From Nocardioides mangrovi (GTDB taxonomy: Bacteria > Actinomycetota > Actinomycetes > Propionibacteriales > Nocardioidaceae): 64,000 nt of DNA. Each line of letters starts with the position of its first letter. The first letter of the stretch is position 1. Position numbers and translations under genes: made by a program. Location of the stretch: assembly GCF_020073815.1 (NCBI RefSeq), contig NZ_JAIQZJ010000016.1:1-64000 (forward strand), read 5' to 3'. Shown here piece after piece: positions 1 through 8,898 of this stretch. The notes under the pieces are model-generated. The model was given only the letters and a program-made list of their open reading frames with translations. It was not told where the DNA came from and did no database searches.

Positions 1-146
1 TGTCCGCCCGGCCGGCGAACGAACGCCCAGGGACTCGACAGTCCAATCTGAGGGTCAGACCAACAGGTCGACAGTCGGCGGCAGAGTCAGAATCCCCAAG
101 CGCTACAAGCATCATCAGTGTCGGTGGCCAGTGCTTCAGTGGACGT

Positions 147-1409
147 ATGGCAACGAACGCGACTCCCGCCCACCGAGTGTCGGTGGCGGTCGCGCACGCC
201 AGTGCTGATCTGACCTCGATCGCGGACGCTCCGGTCTGGTCGATGAGCGACACCGAAGCCGCCGAAGCTCTCGTCGAGCTTCAGTCACTGAAGGCCCAGG
301 TCGCCGAGCTCGAAGCCCGCCTCGCCCGGCACGCCGACGACCAGCACGTCGGGCAGGACCGCGGCGCGTCCTCGACCGCGGTGTGGCTGGCCAACCAGAC
401 CCGGACCACCCGCGCGGCCGCGCACGCGATCGTGAAGCTCGGCAAGGACCTCCACGCCCACCCGTACACCCGAGCCGCCTTGGCTGCCGGGGTGATCGGT
501 CGCGACCAGGCCCGGGTGATCCTCCGGTGGGTCGACGCCCTGCCCGACGAGGTCAGTGCTGATCAGAGGGTGAAGGCTGAGCAGCATCTGCTCGACCTCG
601 CCGCCGACCACGACGCCAAAGCGCTCAACCGGCTCGGGAGGCGGCTCTGGGAGGTCATCGACCCCGACGGCGCGGATGCCCGCGAGGCCGAGATCCTCGA
701 ACGCCAAGAGCAGGCCGCCGCGCGGTCGATGTACCTCAAGGTCTGGGACGACGGCGACGGGTCCACCTGCGGCGCGTTCAAGATGCCGCACCTCGGCGGC
801 GCCGCACTGCGGAAGATCCTCGCCGCGGTCATGGGCGCCAAGCACCAGAACGCCACCAAGGGCGCCGGCAACGGGCACCTCACCTCAGAGCGAACCGGGC
901 CAGAGGCACAGGGGCAGGCGTTCTACGAGCTGCTGATGCGGTTCCCCAAGAACAAGCTCCCCAAGCTCGGCGGCCTCAACGCCACCCTCCTCGTGACCAT
1001 CTCCGAGGAGTCGCTGCTGGGGCGGCTCGAGCAGACCGGGACCATCCTCGACACCGGCGACCGCATCAGCCCCGCGTTGGCCCGGCAGCTGGCCTGCGAG
1101 GCCGGGATCCTCCCCGTCGTGATGAACGGGAAGTCCGAGGTCCTCGATCTCGGTCGTGAGCAGCGGCTCCACTCCCAGGCCCAACGCATCGCGATCACCC
1201 TCCGCCAGCACGGACAGTGCGCCACCGAAGGCTGCGACCGCAGCACTGGCCCGCATGCCCACCACCTCACCGAGTGGTCGAAGGGCGGACCCACCGACCT
1301 CGCCAACGCCGTCGGCCTGTGCCATTGGCACCACATGCGCGCCCACGACAACGGCTACGAGATGACTCACCACCCGTCAGGCTCGGTCAGCTTCCATCGA
1401 CGCTTATAG
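147..1409 (+). CDS. DUF222 / HNH endonuclease domain protein (13E12 repeat family-like)
   Basis: 420-residue protein with a DUF222 region over roughly residues 40-250 and a C-terminal HNH nuclease module. The module shows a Cys pair (C358, C363), the His pair H372-H373, N387 and a C392-x2-HH motif, so the metal-binding and catalytic residues look intact. DUF222-HNH proteins form large paralogous families in actinobacteria, including the 13E12 repeat proteins of M. tuberculosis; their biological role is unsettled. The ATG at 147 has no strong ribosome-binding site. A palindromic repeat element follows directly downstream, and a second member of the family at 49213-50436 sits beside the only other copy. 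Nuclease activity and mobility are inference. Confidence 0.9.
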   Translation: MATNATPAHRVSVAVAHASADLTSIADAPVWSMSDTEAAEALVELQSLKAQVAELEARLARHADDQHVGQDRGASSTAVWLANQTRTTRAAAHAIVKLGKDLHAHPYTRAALAAGVIGRDQARVILRWVDALPDEVSADQRVKAEQHLLDLAADHDAKALNRLGRRLWEVIDPDGADAREAEILERQEQAAARSMYLKVWDDGDGSTCGAFKMPHLGGAALRKILAAVMGAKHQNATKGAGNGHLTSERTGPEAQGQAFYELLMRFPKNKLPKLGGLNATLLVTISEESLLGRLEQTGTILDTGDRISPALARQLACEAGILPVVMNGKSEVLDLGREQRLHSQAQRIAITLRQHGQCATEGCDRSTGPHAHHLTEWSKGGPTDLANAVGLCHWHHMRAHDNGYEMTHHPSGSVSFHRRL

Positions 1410-1462
1410 GCCGACCTCGGCAGACGTTCACACCCTTCCCCGGACCCGGGCTCTCGGGTCAC

Positions 1463-1752
1463 CGGGTTTCGAGGCTCGTCGCTGACGCTCCTCGCACCTC
1501 AACCAGCGCAAAGCCCGCGCGAACGAGCGCGCCCCGACCACAGGTCGGCGTCCTCCCGATAGGCGCCAACTCGTCCGGAGTCGGTGGAGTCAAGGGCGCG
1601 AAGCGGCGAAGCGGACCCTTGACGCCACCGGCGCAGGACGCACACTGGCGCCGCCGGGAGGACGACGACAATCCGATCCCAGAACACCAGGCGCCGGTCG
1701 GGTTTCCGGGGTTTGCGCTCACGCGCTTGCACGCCTTCGCACCTCAACCAGT
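1463..1752. repeat. Composite palindromic repeat element, copy 1 (fills the gap after the DUF222-HNH gene)
   Basis: This 350-base gap holds no gene. It carries a REP-like arm near 1463-1507 (GAGGCTCG then CCTCGCACCTCAACCA), a long hairpin at 1562-1652, and a degenerate second arm near 1709-1752. In the hairpin the outer stem is GGCGCCA (1562-1568) with TGGCGCC (1646-1652), and the inner stem 1581-1596 pairs with 1616-1630. The same arrangement, in the same orientation, recurs at 50543-50881 with an identical 19-base loop. It could be a mobile palindromic element, a structured RNA, or a strong bidirectional terminator. Confidence 0.8.
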
Positions 1753-1758
1753 CGGAGC

Positions 1759-2328
1759 CTAGTTGCAGGCGATGCCGTCGCGGTCGCGGTCGAGGTCGTA
1801 GACGTCGATGCCGATGACGCGGACCGGGTGGTCGAGGTAGCCGGGGCCGTCGCCGCCACCGCCGGCACAGTCGACGTCGCTGGCGAAGGGGACGCAGCCG
1901 GAGTAGTTGCGGTCGCAGGGGGCGTTGCGCGGGACCGACGGGCCGGTCGAGGACCCGACGAGGACCAGGCGCGCGACCGGGCGGCGGAGCACGGTGGTGT
2001 GCAGGACGGTACGGCGCGTGACGACGCCGCCGCGCAGGGTCAGCCGGTAGACCCTGAGCCGGGTGCCGGGCCGGCCCGGTCGGGCCACGTGGGTGATCCC
2101 GGAGCGCATCGAGGCGACCTTGCGGGTCCGGGTCGGCTGCGGGATCCGCTCGCGCCTGCGGACGGTCTTGCGCACGACCTTGCCGTCCCTGGTCTGCTGG
2201 GAGCTGACCTTGGCGACCTCGACCGGCTTCCCGGTGTCGATGGTGCCGCCGTTGAGGTCGCAGGCGGTGGATCCGAGTACCAGCAGCGCCGCGACCACGG
2301 CCGAGCCCAGCCGGTGTCGTACCTGCAT
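1759..2328 (-). CDS. Putative secreted lipoprotein with G5-like region and excalibur-type calcium-binding C-terminus
   Basis: 189 residues. An N-terminal hydrophobic segment ends in a lipobox-like GSTAC with the candidate lipidated Cys at 23. The middle (about 40-125) has the alternating charged/Thr-rich strand pattern of G5 domains. The C-terminus (about 135-189) has several Cys and ends in a D-x-D-x-D-G-x-x-C motif typical of excalibur domains, which bind calcium in extracellular proteins. A TACCCT box six bases before the ATG suggests a leaderless transcript. It would act at the outer face of the membrane or in the wall; the ligand is unknown. The lipobox has Ser at -3, so an ordinary signal peptide is possible. 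Confidence 0.7.
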   Translation of the reverse strand: MQVRHRLGSAVVAALLVLGSTACDLNGGTIDTGKPVEVAKVSSQQTRDGKVVRKTVRRRERIPQPTRTRKVASMRSGITHVARPGRPGTRLRVYRLTLRGGVVTRRTVLHTTVLRRPVARLVLVGSSTGPSVPRNAPCDRNYSGCVPFASDVDCAGGGGDGPGYLDHPVRVIGIDVYDLDRDRDGIACN

Positions 2329-2382
2329 GGGCGGAGGGTAGGTCCACCGACGCCGTACGGCGCGCTGGACTGCACCAGGGGA

Positions 2383-2604
2383 CTAGTCCTCCGGGTCCGG
2401 CTCGACCCCGTGGTCCTGCTCCGCGCGCCGCGCGGAGTCGCGGATCTCGAACACCTCGGTGGCGAAGCCGCCGATCGCGCCCGCGATGTCGCGCACCGCT
2501 CCGGTGAGGATGGTCGCGACCTGGCCCACGGTGGAGGCCGCGGCCTCCACCGTGCCCTGGACGGCGTCCTTGCGGATCTCGGCCCGGCTGAGGTGGTCCT
2601 TCAC
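2383..2604 (-). CDS. Small hypothetical protein downstream of the desaturase
   Basis: 73 residues when read from the GTG at 2604. A longer reading from 2640 would run back into the desaturase gene, while the GTG lies ten bases after the desaturase stop (2615) with a weak GGATG upstream. The protein is Ala/Val/Gly-rich in the middle, with an amphipathic or membrane-associating stretch around residues 20-50, and ends in an acidic tail. I do not recognise a family. Its position suggests co-transcription with the desaturase and reductase genes. Confidence 0.5.
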   Translation of the reverse strand: MKDHLSRAEIRKDAVQGTVEAAASTVGQVATILTGAVRDIAGAIGGFATEVFEIRDSARRAEQDHGVEPDPED

Positions 2605-2614
2605 GCCGCCATCC

Positions 2615-3700
2615 TCAGGCGGCGACCGGCTCGGCGGCAACCGGCGCGTCCGACGTCGTACGCCGGCGGTCGGGCAGCGCGAGCCGGCAGATCTTCGCGG
2701 CGACGCTGCCGAGCTGCTTGCGGAGCGGCCCGGTGTTGTAGGCCAGGCCGTAGCGCTCGCAGATCTCGCGCACCTCGATCGCGATCTCCGGGTAGCGGCG
2801 CGCCGGCAGGTCCGGGAAGAGGTGGTGCTCGATCTGGTGCGAGAGGTTGCCGGTCATCAGGTGGAAGAGCTTGCCGCCGGTGATGTTGGCCGAGCCGAGG
2901 AGCTGGCGGTAGTACCACTGGCCGCGGCTCTCGTCCTCGCACTCCTCCTGGCTGAACGTCGCGACGCCCGCCGGGAAGTGGCCGCAGAAGATGATGTTGA
3001 AGGCCCAGATGTTCCGGACCAGGTTGGCGGTCGCGTTTCCGGCCAGCGTCATCGGGAAGAGCGGACCGGTGAGCGCCGGGAAGAGCACGTAGTCCTTGAG
3101 CGCCTGGCGCTTCACCTTGCGCATGATCCCGGCGTGCAGCGCCTTGTTCTCCGACATCTTCCGGCGCCCGGCCACGATGTTCTCGACCTCGAGGTCGTGC
3201 ATCGCGACGCCCCACTCGAAGAAGACCATCAGCAGGAACGCGTAGACCGGGTTGCCCAGGTAGTAGGGATGCCACGGCTGGTCCTCGTCCATCCGGAGGA
3301 TCCCGTAGCCGATGTCCCGGTCCTTGCCGAGGATGTTCGTGTAGGTGTGGTGGATGTAGTTGTGGCTGTACTTCCACTGCTCCGAGGGGCAGACGTTGTC
3401 CCACTCGTACATCCGCGACGACAGGGCGGGGTCGCCCATCCAGTCGTACTGGCCGTGCATCACGTTGTGGCCGATCTCCATGTTGTCGAGGATCTTCGAG
3501 ATCGACAGCGAGGCGACGGCGAGCGGCCAGGCCGGAGGCAGGTAGAACAGCGCGCGACCCGCCACCTCGAAGGCGCGCTGCGTCTTCACGACGTTGCGGA
3601 TGTACGCCGCGTCCTCCTCGCCGAGGTCGTCGAGGACCCGGCGCCGGATGGCGTCCATCTCCTCGCCGAAGCGGTCGAGTTCTTCCTTCGTGAGCTTCAT
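2615..3700 (-). CDS. Membrane fatty acid desaturase (DesA3-like)
   Basis: 361-residue member of the membrane-bound diiron desaturase family, which introduces a cis double bond into fatty-acyl chains. The three histidine clusters are present: HNVMH (78-82), HNYIHH (113-118) and HQIEHH (288-293). Hydrophobic segments near 50-75, 150-170 and 205-245 fit a polytopic membrane protein. A GGGAG eight bases before the ATG supports the start. The gene lies directly downstream of a flavin/2Fe-2S reductase on the same strand, the same pairing as M. tuberculosis DesA3 (Rv3229c) and Rv3230c, where the reductase supplies electrons. Substrate chain length and position of the double bond cannot be read here. 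Confidence 0.92.
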   Translation of the reverse strand: MKLTKEELDRFGEEMDAIRRRVLDDLGEEDAAYIRNVVKTQRAFEVAGRALFYLPPAWPLAVASLSISKILDNMEIGHNVMHGQYDWMGDPALSSRMYEWDNVCPSEQWKYSHNYIHHTYTNILGKDRDIGYGILRMDEDQPWHPYYLGNPVYAFLLMVFFEWGVAMHDLEVENIVAGRRKMSENKALHAGIMRKVKRQALKDYVLFPALTGPLFPMTLAGNATANLVRNIWAFNIIFCGHFPAGVATFSQEECEDESRGQWYYRQLLGSANITGGKLFHLMTGNLSHQIEHHLFPDLPARRYPEIAIEVREICERYGLAYNTGPLRKQLGSVAAKICRLALPDRRRTTSDAPVAAEPVAA

Positions 3701-3730
3701 GGGTGTGCTCCCATCTAGGAGGTCGACGAC

Positions 3731-4816
3731 TCAGAGCTCGATGGCACAGTCGCCGACGGGGGCGTTGACACAGATCTGGATGTCCTCGTCGGGGAGCGAG
3801 GACTCGGCACCGGTCAGCACGTTGCGGACGGTGCCCTCGGTCTTGCGGCTGGTGCAGGAGAAGCAGATGCCCATCCGGCACCCGAACTCCGGGGTGAGCC
3901 CGGCGGCCTCCGCCTGCTCGAGCAGCGACGCGCCGGTGTTGGTGGCGGTGCGACCGGAGCGCTCGAAGACGAGCTCGCCGCCGGCGGCACCCGAGCCGGT
4001 CCGGGGCGGCTTGAAGTACTCCAGGCGCAGCGCGTCGGACCCGTCGTACGCCGCTCGCACGGCCTCGATCATCGGCGCCGGTCCGCAGGCCCAGGTGGGC
4101 ACGTCGCGGTAGCCGGGCACCAGTCGCTCGAGGAAGGCCGGCGAGAGGTTCGGGTCGCCGAGCTCGGGGTGCAGCAGGTGCACGTCGATGCCGTGACCGG
4201 AGCGGCGCACCTCGTCGAGCTCGGTCGCGAAGATCTGGTGCTCCGGGCTCTGCGCGTAGTGCAGGAAGGTGATCCGGCCGCGGTGGGTGCGGCGCTGCAG
4301 GGTGCGCAGCATCGACATCACCGGGGTGATGCCGGAGCCGCCGCTGATCATCAGGACGTGCTCCGGCACGCGGTCCGGGAGCACGAAGTCGCCCTGCGCC
4401 TGCGTGAGGTGCACGACGGTGCCGGGCTCGGCGCGCTCGACGAGGAAGCGGCTGACCCGCCCCCCGGGGTTGGCCCGCAGGGTGATGGTGATGCGGTCAC
4501 CGGTCCGGGACTCGGGGCTGGAGACCGAGAAGACCCGCGTCGTACGACGCGCGCCGTCGATCTCGACGCCGAGCTGGACGTGCTGACCGGCGCGGTGCCC
4601 GCGCCAGGTCGAGGTGGGCTGGAGGGTGAGGGTGGCGACGGGCGGATGGCCCGCGACGTCGACCTCACGCGCGACCGAGACCACCCGGGCGCGCACCTCG
4701 TGCGCGGCCCACATCGGGTTGATCTGCTCGAGGTAGCGGTCGACCCCGTGCGGCGAGGTGAGGGCCGCGACGGCGCGGGAACGGAGGACCCGGCCACCGA
4801 TCTGGGTGAGCGTCAT
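3731..4816 (-). CDS. Ferredoxin reductase-type electron donor for the desaturase (FAD, NAD(P)H and C-terminal 2Fe-2S domains)
   Basis: 361 residues from the ATG at 4816, which has an AGGAG five bases upstream; the reading frame stays open further but would overlap the divergent regulator. The FAD-binding motif RVFS is at 94-97, the NAD(P)H site GGSGITP at 159-165, and the plant-type 2Fe-2S ligands are C313, C318, C321 and C349. It resembles M. tuberculosis Rv3230c, which passes electrons from NADPH to the DesA3 desaturase. It is the first gene of the minus-strand desaturase unit, 30 bases before the desaturase, and a palindrome at 4854-4866 lies just upstream as a candidate operator. Confidence 0.92.
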   Translation of the reverse strand: MTLTQIGGRVLRSRAVAALTSPHGVDRYLEQINPMWAAHEVRARVVSVAREVDVAGHPPVATLTLQPTSTWRGHRAGQHVQLGVEIDGARRTTRVFSVSSPESRTGDRITITLRANPGGRVSRFLVERAEPGTVVHLTQAQGDFVLPDRVPEHVLMISGGSGITPVMSMLRTLQRRTHRGRITFLHYAQSPEHQIFATELDEVRRSGHGIDVHLLHPELGDPNLSPAFLERLVPGYRDVPTWACGPAPMIEAVRAAYDGSDALRLEYFKPPRTGSGAAGGELVFERSGRTATNTGASLLEQAEAAGLTPEFGCRMGICFSCTSRKTEGTVRNVLTGAESSLPDEDIQICVNAPVGDCAIEL

Positions 4817-4853
4817 GTCCACTCCTGAGATTCGACATTCGGTGAACATTTGT

Positions 4854-4866
4854 ACACTCAGAGTGT
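4854..4866. promoter_or_regulatory. Candidate TetR operator between the desaturase unit and its regulator
   Basis: The perfect palindrome ACACTC-A-GAGTGT lies 38 bases upstream of the reductase start and 80 bases before the TetR start, in an AT-richer patch. Size and position fit a TetR-family half-site pair. Binding is inferred. Confidence 0.45.
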
Positions 4867-4945
4867 GCCCACATACCGGAGGTACGGTCAAGGGCGCGCC
4901 GCGTGACCCGGAGCACGCCCGTGCACCGAGGACTAGCCTGAGCCC

Positions 4946-5563
4946 ATGACCACCCGCGTCGAGCAGAAGGAGCGCACCCGTCGCGCGATCCTCGACGCCG
5001 CTCTCGAGCTGTCCGCGGAGAGCACGCTCGCGGCGGTCTCGCTGCGCCAGGTCGCCAAGCAGGTGGGGATCGTGCCGACCGCGTTCTACCGGCACTTCGA
5101 CTCGGTCGAGGCGCTCGGGCTGGCGCTGGTCGACGAGTCCTTCGCCTCGCTGCGCACGATGATGCGCGACATCCGGCAGGGCGACCCGGCGCTCGCCGAC
5201 ATCGTCGACCGCTCGGTGACGATCCTGGTCGACCACGTCCACGACCAGCGCGCCCACTTCGCCTTCATCGCGCGCGAGCGCGGCGCCGGCCCGCCGGAGG
5301 TGCGCGCCGCGATCCGGCACCAGATCGAGCTCTTCGAGCGCGAGCTGGCCACCGACCTCGCCCGGCTGCCCGGCACCGACGTCTGGTCGCCCGAGGACCT
5401 CCGGGTCCTCGCCAACCTGATCGTCACCGCGATGGTCGCCACGGCCGAGGCGATCCTCGCCGCCGAGCGCCGCCCGGACGTCGAGAAGGAGACCGTCGAG
5501 CGCGCCCGCACCCAGCTGCGGATGGTGCTGGTCGGGGCCTTGAACTGGCGGTCCCAGCCCTGA
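4946..5563 (+). CDS. TetR-family transcriptional regulator
   Basis: 205 residues. The N-terminal helix-turn-helix (about 10-55) contains the family pattern ending in AFYRHFDSVEAL; the all-helical C-terminal domain would bind ligand and form the dimer. It is transcribed divergently from the desaturase/reductase genes, so the simplest job is repression of that unit, possibly in response to an acyl-CoA or membrane state. TAGCCT at 4934-4939 followed by six bases and ATG indicates a leaderless transcript. It ends three bases from the convergent SDR gene. Confidence 0.88.
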   Translation: MTTRVEQKERTRRAILDAALELSAESTLAAVSLRQVAKQVGIVPTAFYRHFDSVEALGLALVDESFASLRTMMRDIRQGDPALADIVDRSVTILVDHVHDQRAHFAFIARERGAGPPEVRAAIRHQIELFERELATDLARLPGTDVWSPEDLRVLANLIVTAMVATAEAILAAERRPDVEKETVERARTQLRMVLVGALNWRSQP

Positions 5564-5566
5564 CGG

Positions 5567-6238
5567 CTAGACCGTCGGACGCACCGTCACGTCGGAGATC
5601 GTCGCGTCGCGCGGCAGGTCGAGGACGCCGAGGATCGCGTCGGCGACCGTCTCCGGGCGGGTCCACGCGGATGCGTCGTACTCCTTGCCCTCCTGGGCGT
5701 GCACCTTCTCCTGCATCGCGGTGGCGGTGCGGCCGGGGTAGATCGTGGTCACCCGTACCGACGGCTCCTCGCCGCGCAGCGAATCGGCGAGGGCCCGCAG
5801 GCCGTGCTTGGAGGCGGCGTACGCCGACCACTGCGGATGGGCGTGCAGGCCGGCGCCGGAGTTGACGAAGACGACCGTGCCGCGGGCCGCGCGTAGGGCT
5901 GGCAGGGCCACCCGGGTCAGCGTCGCGGGCGCGACGAGGTTGACCTGCAGCTGGCTGACCCAGTCGTCGACCGACAGCTCGGCGACCGGACCGAGCTCGA
6001 CCACGCCGGCCCCGTGCACGACCGAGTCGAGCGACGCCGGCAGGGCGAGCGGCTCGACCGACTCCGGCCGGGCCAGGTCGGCGACCAGCACCTCGGCGCC
6101 GGCGTACGTCGCCCGCAGCTCGGCGGCCCGCTCCTCGGAGCGGGCGAGCAGCACGAGCGAGTCGCCCCGGTCGAGCAGCCGCCGGGCGAGCACCGCCCCG
6201 ATGCCGGAGCCGGCCCCGGTGATCAGGTGGGTCGCCAT
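5567..6238 (-). CDS. Short-chain dehydrogenase/reductase (SDR)
   Basis: 223 residues from the ATG at 6238, which overlaps the stop of the upstream oxidoreductase gene (ATGA). The Rossmann glycine motif TGAGSGIG is at about 7-14 and the catalytic YAASK around residue 143, with the upstream Ser in VNSGAG. This is a classical NAD(P)-dependent SDR. The tight overlap with the quinone-oxidoreductase-like gene suggests translational coupling. Substrate unknown. Confidence 0.85.
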   Translation of the reverse strand: MATHLITGAGSGIGAVLARRLLDRGDSLVLLARSEERAAELRATYAGAEVLVADLARPESVEPLALPASLDSVVHGAGVVELGPVAELSVDDWVSQLQVNLVAPATLTRVALPALRAARGTVVFVNSGAGLHAHPQWSAYAASKHGLRALADSLRGEEPSVRVTTIYPGRTATAMQEKVHAQEGKEYDASAWTRPETVADAILGVLDLPRDATISDVTVRPTV

Positions 6239-7206
6239 CAGAGCGTGAAGACGATCTTGCCGAACTGCTCGCCCTCGAGCATCGCGGCGAAGCCCTCGCG
6301 GGCGTCGGCCATCGGCAGGGTCCGGTCGATCAGCGGTCGTGCGCCGGTGGCGTCGAGCATCGTCACCAGGCTCGCGAGCTCGTCGCGGGTGCCCATGGTC
6401 GAGCCGATGACGCTCAGCTGGAGGAAGAAGATCCGGGTGAGCTCGGCGTCGTCGAGGTTCGGACCCGAGGTGGTGCCGGAGGTGATGATCCGGCCGCCGG
6501 GCCGCAGCGAGCGGATGGAGTGGGACCAGGTGGCACGGCCGACGGTCTCGATGACCGCGTCGACCTTCCCCGGCAGCCGCGCGCCGGACTCGAAGGCCTC
6601 GTGCGCGCCGAGCTCGAGAGCGCGCGCCCGCTTGGCCTCGTCGCGGCTGGTCACCAGCACCCGCAGACCGGCCGCGCGACCAAGCACGATCGCCGCGGTG
6701 GCGACGCCGCCGCCGGCGCCCTGCACGAGCACGGTCTCGCCGGCCCGCAGGTCGCCGCGGGTGAAGAGCATCCGGTAGGCCGTGAGCCACGCGGTCGGCA
6801 GGCAGGCGGCCTCCTCGAAGGACATCGACGCCGGCTTCGGCACCACGTTGCGCCGCGGCACCGCGACCTTCTCGGCGAGCGTCCCCTGGTAGCGCTCGGA
6901 CAGCAGCGACCTCCTCGGGTCGAGGGTCTCGTCACCGGTCCACGACGGGTCGCTGATCACCGCGTGCACGACGACCTCGTTGCCATCCTCGTCGTAGCCG
7001 GCGGCGTCGCAGCCGAGGATCATCGGCAGCGCCTCCTCGCGCAGGCCGACGCCACGCAGGGAGAAGAGGTCGTGGTGGTTGAGCGAGGCGGCCTTGACGG
7101 TCAAGGTCGTCCACCCGTCGGGGACGTCGGGGTCGGGCCGCTCCCCCACCTGCAGGGCAGAGAGCGGATCGTCCTTCGAGAAGCGGTCGGCGTAGACGGC
7201 GAGCAT
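6238..7206 (-). CDS. Zinc-type alcohol dehydrogenase / quinone oxidoreductase family protein
   Basis: 322-residue medium-chain dehydrogenase: a GroES-like N-terminal domain with the SLNHHDLFSLRG segment and a Rossmann domain with VQGAGGGVATAA. The structural-zinc Cys cluster of true alcohol dehydrogenases is missing, so the zinc-independent quinone oxidoreductase/enoyl reductase branch is more likely. TAGGTT with a six-base gap before the ATG indicates a leaderless mRNA. It is the first gene of a two-gene unit with the SDR. Confidence 0.82.
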   Translation of the reverse strand: MLAVYADRFSKDDPLSALQVGERPDPDVPDGWTTLTVKAASLNHHDLFSLRGVGLREEALPMILGCDAAGYDEDGNEVVVHAVISDPSWTGDETLDPRRSLLSERYQGTLAEKVAVPRRNVVPKPASMSFEEAACLPTAWLTAYRMLFTRGDLRAGETVLVQGAGGGVATAAIVLGRAAGLRVLVTSRDEAKRARALELGAHEAFESGARLPGKVDAVIETVGRATWSHSIRSLRPGGRIITSGTTSGPNLDDAELTRIFFLQLSVIGSTMGTRDELASLVTMLDATGARPLIDRTLPMADAREGFAAMLEGEQFGKIVFTL

Positions 7207-7226
7207 TCCTCGAACCTACCGAGGCC

Positions 7227-8402
7227 CTAGCGGCGCGCGACACCGTCCCGGCGTGCGGCATCGGACACAGCGGCGGCCACGGCCGGCCCGACCCGCGGGT
7301 CGAACGGCGACGGGATCACGTAGTCCTCGGCCAGCCGGTCGCCCACGAGGTCGGCCAGCGCCTGGGCGGCGGCCAGCTTCATGCCCTCGGTGATCGCGGT
7401 CGCGTGCACGTCGAACGCGCCCCGGAAGATGCCGGGGAAGGCGAGCACGTTGTTGATCTGGTTGGGGAAGTCCGACCGGCCGGTCGCGACGACGCGGGCG
7501 TGCCGGTGGGCGACGTCCGGGTGCACCTCGGGGATCGGGTTGGCCATCGCGAAGATGATCGCGTCGGAGGCCATCCGCGCGACGTCCTCCTCGGGCACGG
7601 TGCCCCCGGAGACGCCGAGGTAGACGTCGGCGCCGTCGAGCGCGTCGGCGAGGGTGCCGGTGCGCCCGGTCTTGTCGGCGGTCATCTCGGCCAGCTCGCG
7701 CTTGACCGGGGTGAGGTCGCTGCGGCCGGAGTGGACGACGCCCTTGCGGTCGGTGACCGCGATGTCCTTGATGCCGGCCTCGAGCAGGATCTTGGCGATC
7801 GCCACACCGGCGGCGCCGGCGCCGGAGATCACGACCCGGGTCGTGGCGACGTCGCGCCCGGTGAGGGTCAGCGCGTTCCAGAGCGCGGCGAGCGCGACCA
7901 CCGCCGTCCCGTGCTGGTCGTCGTGGAAGACCGGGATGTCGAGCATGTCCTTGAGGCGCGCCTCGATCTCGAAGCAGCGCGGCGCGGAGATGTCCTCGAG
8001 GTTGATGCCGCCGAAGCTCGGCGCCAGCCGGGCGACGGTCTCGATGATCTCCTCGGTGTCGGTGGTGTCCAGGCAGATCGGGACGCCGTCGACGTTGCCG
8101 AACTGCTTGAAGAGGACCGCCTTCCCCTCCATCACCGGCATCGCGGCCGCCGGCCCGATGTCGCCGAGGCCGAGCACCGCGGTGCCGTCGGTGACGACGG
8201 CGACGGTGTTGGGCACCCACGTGTAGTGCTGGGTCAGCGACGGGTCGGCCGCGATCGCCTCGCAGACGCGGGCCACACCAGGGGTGTAGGCCAGCGACAG
8301 GTCGTCGCGGTCGACCAGCGGCACGGTCGCCGCTACCTCCATCTTGCCGCCGACGTGGAGGTCGAAGACGGGGTCACCGGAGTGCGGGTGCGGAGCTGAC
8401 AT
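7227..8402 (-). CDS. NAD(P)-dependent malic enzyme
   Basis: 391 residues, the length of the short bacterial malic enzymes that lack the phosphotransacetylase-like extension. The N-terminal Tyr of AYTPGVA, the catalytic/metal region INLEDI...FHDDQHGTA and the Rossmann motif SGAGAAGVA are all visible. It converts malate to pyruvate with release of CO2 and reduction of NAD(P). It is a single gene; the quinone-oxidoreductase-like gene starts 20 bases further on in the same direction but has its own promoter-like box. Confidence 0.92.
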   Translation of the reverse strand: MSAPHPHSGDPVFDLHVGGKMEVAATVPLVDRDDLSLAYTPGVARVCEAIAADPSLTQHYTWVPNTVAVVTDGTAVLGLGDIGPAAAMPVMEGKAVLFKQFGNVDGVPICLDTTDTEEIIETVARLAPSFGGINLEDISAPRCFEIEARLKDMLDIPVFHDDQHGTAVVALAALWNALTLTGRDVATTRVVISGAGAAGVAIAKILLEAGIKDIAVTDRKGVVHSGRSDLTPVKRELAEMTADKTGRTGTLADALDGADVYLGVSGGTVPEEDVARMASDAIIFAMANPIPEVHPDVAHRHARVVATGRSDFPNQINNVLAFPGIFRGAFDVHATAITEGMKLAAAQALADLVGDRLAEDYVIPSPFDPRVGPAVAAAVSDAARRDGVARR

Positions 8403-8524
8403 GAGGGGTGCTTTCCATCGAGACAGGGCGTGCGTGGGTGGGAGGTCCGGATCAGGGCGCGGGGTGTGCGCGGATGGATCGACGGACCGTCGGGGGTCTC
8501 CCTCGTCAGCAGTCTGGCACAGGC

Positions 8525-8839
8525 TCAGAGCGGCCGGGGGCGCGGCCAGATCCTGGCCACGGTGACCGCGATCACGTCACCGTCGGGCACCGGCCCACGG
8601 TGCCGCGAGTCGACGCCCTCGGCCGGGTTGTCGCTGAGCAGCCACCAGCCGGGCGACCCCGACGCCGTCGTCCGCCGCTCCGTCGCGCGCTTGACCGCGA
8701 CCGTGCCGTCGGCGAGCCGGGCGACCACGACGTCACCCGCCCGCGGCGTACGCCGGTAGGACACGAGCAGCCGGTCGCCCGCCGCCAGCGTCGGGGTCAT
8801 CGATCGCCCAGTGACCAGGGCGAATCCCCACCGCGACAT
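8525..8839 (-). CDS. sodX: Nickel-type superoxide dismutase maturation protease SodX
   Basis: 104 residues from the ATG at 8839; a reading from 8878 would run almost to the sodN start codon. It is an S26 signal-peptidase-like protein: GRSMTPTL carries the nucleophilic Ser and VAVKRATER the Lys general base, followed by the LSDNPAEGVDSR box. SodX proteins remove the propeptide of nickel superoxide dismutase to expose the His1 metal ligand. The gene is divergent from sodN, its substrate gene. There is no transmembrane anchor, consistent with a cytosolic protease. Confidence 0.88.
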   Translation of the reverse strand: MSRWGFALVTGRSMTPTLAAGDRLLVSYRRTPRAGDVVVARLADGTVAVKRATERRTTASGSPGWWLLSDNPAEGVDSRHRGPVPDGDVIAVTVARIWPRPRPL

Positions 8840-8898
8840 GCGGGTAGTGTCGCAGCGATAGCTCAGTGACACCGACAACCGAAGACGAGAGGACCCGC

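Noticed and set aside
1410..1758. Small protein-coding gene in the gap after the first DUF222-HNH gene
   Set aside because: Open frames there only follow the palindromic repeats, and frames of the same kind recur in copy 2 with no conserved protein pattern.
4817..5320. N-terminal extension of the ferredoxin reductase frame
   Set aside because: It runs into the divergent TetR gene, and the ATG at 4816 has a proper ribosome-binding site and the family N-terminus.
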